A DNA stretch of 64,000 bases from Gracilibacillus salitolerans. Lineage in GTDB: Bacteria > Bacillota > Bacilli > Bacillales > Amphibacillaceae. Of the stretch, positions 63,065 to 64,000 are shown piece after piece (positions within the stretch are counted from its first letter, which is position 1; each line of letters begins with the position of its first letter). The notes under the pieces are model-generated. The model saw only the letters and a list, made by a program, of their open reading frames with translations. It searched no databases and was not told the DNA's origin. A program made the position numbers and the translations under genes. The stretch lies in assembly GCF_009650095.1 (NCBI RefSeq), contig NZ_CP045915.1, forward strand, positions 3,906,001 through 3,970,000, written 5' to 3'.

Positions 63065-63937
63065 TTAACCTTTTACAGCACCTTGTGTCATGCCATTAAC
63101 GATTTGTTTTTCCATAATTAAATAAAACAGAATGGTTGGAATTAATACCATTGTTAGCCCTGCCATTTGGGCCGTATAGTTGGTTGCATACTGACCTGCA
63201 AAGTTAGCTAACCCTAACGGCAAAGTACTTAATGCGTCATCGTTAATTAGTACTAATGCAAACGAGAATTCATTCCAGTTGTTAATAAAGTTTAAAATAA
63301 CTGCCGTCGCTAATGCTGGACGACTCATCGGCAAAATAATCGACCAAAAGATCCGAAAGGCACCGCATCCATCCATAATAGCTGATTCTTCTATTTCTTT
63401 TGGGAAAGAAGCCATAAAGCTGGTTAACAAGAAAATTGTAATCGGTAAATTGAAGGCAACATATGGAAATATTAAGGCCAAATGGGTATTAATGAAACCG
63501 AGCTTTTGCATTAAGATAAACATCGGAACTAATGTTGCGTGAATAGGGACTAGCAGACCCACTACAAAAAAGCCGTATAACATATTTCTGCCTTTGAATT
63601 GAAAGCGTGCCAGAAAATAGGAAGCAAATGCGCCAACCAATATACAAATAAGTAAAGCGACAATCCCGACAAATAAACTGTTAAAGAAATAAGATCCTAT
63701 ATTTGCCGTCACCCATGCTTCGACATAATTGACAAACACCCATTCATCTGGCAGTCCGAATGGATCAAAGGAAAATTCCTGACCTGTTTTAAAGGAATTC
63801 ATAATCATCCAAAAGATAGGATAAGCATTGATAATGGTAAACACCAATAATATTAAATAAATCGTACTTCGTTTAAATCGCTTTTTCTTGCGAGCTTGCT
63901 TAGAAATCGTATCGTAGTTAACCATTGATTCACTCAT
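63065..63937 (-). CDS. Carbohydrate ABC importer permease, MalG type
   Basis: CUT1-family permease of 290 residues with a basic N-terminal tail and six helices; the EAA loop reads EESAIMDGCGAF about residues 187-198. ATG follows GAGGTGTAGACA. It is 14 bp upstream of the glycosidase gene in the same direction and 3 bp after the stop of a further permease that leaves the window, so importer and enzyme form one operon. Confidence 0.9.
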   Translation of the reverse strand: MSESMVNYDTISKQARKKKRFKRSTIYLILLVFTIINAYPIFWMIMNSFKTGQEFSFDPFGLPDEWVFVNYVEAWVTANIGSYFFNSLFVGIVALLICILVGAFASYFLARFQFKGRNMLYGFFVVGLLVPIHATLVPMFILMQKLGFINTHLALIFPYVAFNLPITIFLLTSFMASFPKEIEESAIMDGCGAFRIFWSIILPMSRPALATAVILNFINNWNEFSFALVLINDDALSTLPLGLANFAGQYATNYTAQMAGLTMVLIPTILFYLIMEKQIVNGMTQGAVKG

Positions 63938-63940
63938 TGT

Positions 63941-64000
63941 CTACACCTCTTTTCTGCGGAGTAATTTAGTAGTTATTAAGATCAGCCCAATACTAAACAT
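63941..64000 (-). CDS. Partial: C terminus of a permease, cut by the window edge
   Basis: The last 19 codons of a leftward gene (ending KLLRRKEV, hydrophobic then basic) stop 3 bp before the MalG-type permease start. Position and the closing helix plus basic tail fit a MalF-type permease of the same importer. Confidence 0.6.
   Translation of the reverse strand: MFSIGLILITTKLLRRKEV

Overview
The window reads as chromosomal DNA of a low-GC Gram-positive spore-former relative (Bacillaceae; a Gracilibacillus- or Amphibacillus-like soil or salt-habitat bacterium is my guess). Support: AT-rich sequence, strong AGGAGG-type ribosome sites with many TTG and GTG starts, lipobox lipoproteins with acidic mature parts, and gene types typical of Bacillus (yesL/yesM/yesN, lplABC-like transporters, cvfB). 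No rRNA, tRNA, CRISPR array or intact insertion sequence was seen.

Most of the window is a plant or algal polysaccharide (pectin, rhamnogalacturonan) utilisation island. Region 1-9350: YesN/YesM two-component system, YesL, an ABC importer (two permeases plus lipoprotein) and a cytoplasmic GH30 enzyme, with paired AACCGGTT operators at the GH30 promoter. Region 9350-15000 holds housekeeping or unrelated genes: cvfB behind a structured leader, a CPBP protease, a LacI regulator, an M23 lipoprotein and a NUDIX hydrolase. Region 15050-26603: sulfatase plus GH106-like rhamnosidase operon, a membrane AraC sensor-regulator, an lplABC-like importer and a second YesL. Region 26750-31400 is a mosaic of decayed and small genes: SEC-C remnant, nucleotidyltransferase, MOSC protein, Tn3-transposase remnant, a small membrane peptide, a GC-richer P-loop kinase, DoxX, and an XRE-cupin regulator. 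Region 31656-38350: secreted PL1-type pectate lyase, AraC regulator, orphan substrate-binding lipoprotein and a GntR/LacI-type regulator.

Region 38401-47689 is an unusual divergent cluster: TIM-barrel isomerase, Gfo/Idh/MocA dehydrogenase, ABC importer and a third YesL on one side; XRE-cupin regulator, cupin, UPF0261/Tm-1-like protein and its PEP-hydrolase-like TIM-barrel partner on the other. Two nearly identical 19-bp palindromes (AATTCAAC-N3-GTTGAATT) lie at the two structural-gene promoters. Region 48175-56469: an HpaB-type flavin hydroxylase, then a LysR regulator divergent from a tightly coupled operon of an Fbp-type ABC importer, a metallo-beta-lactamase-fold hydrolase and a secreted CYTH-like protein. 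Region 57024-64000: secreted PL11 rhamnogalacturonan lyase, a 1029-residue cytoplasmic clan GH-A glycosidase and part of another importer.

The working model is that two secreted lyases cut pectin outside, lipoprotein-dependent ABC importers take up oligosaccharides, and the unsignalled GH30, GH106, sulfatase and 1029-residue glycosidase finish the work in the cytoplasm. No MsmX-type ATPase is present beside the carbohydrate importers, so they probably share one encoded elsewhere. About ten cre-like sequences lie next to these genes, suggesting shared carbon catabolite control.
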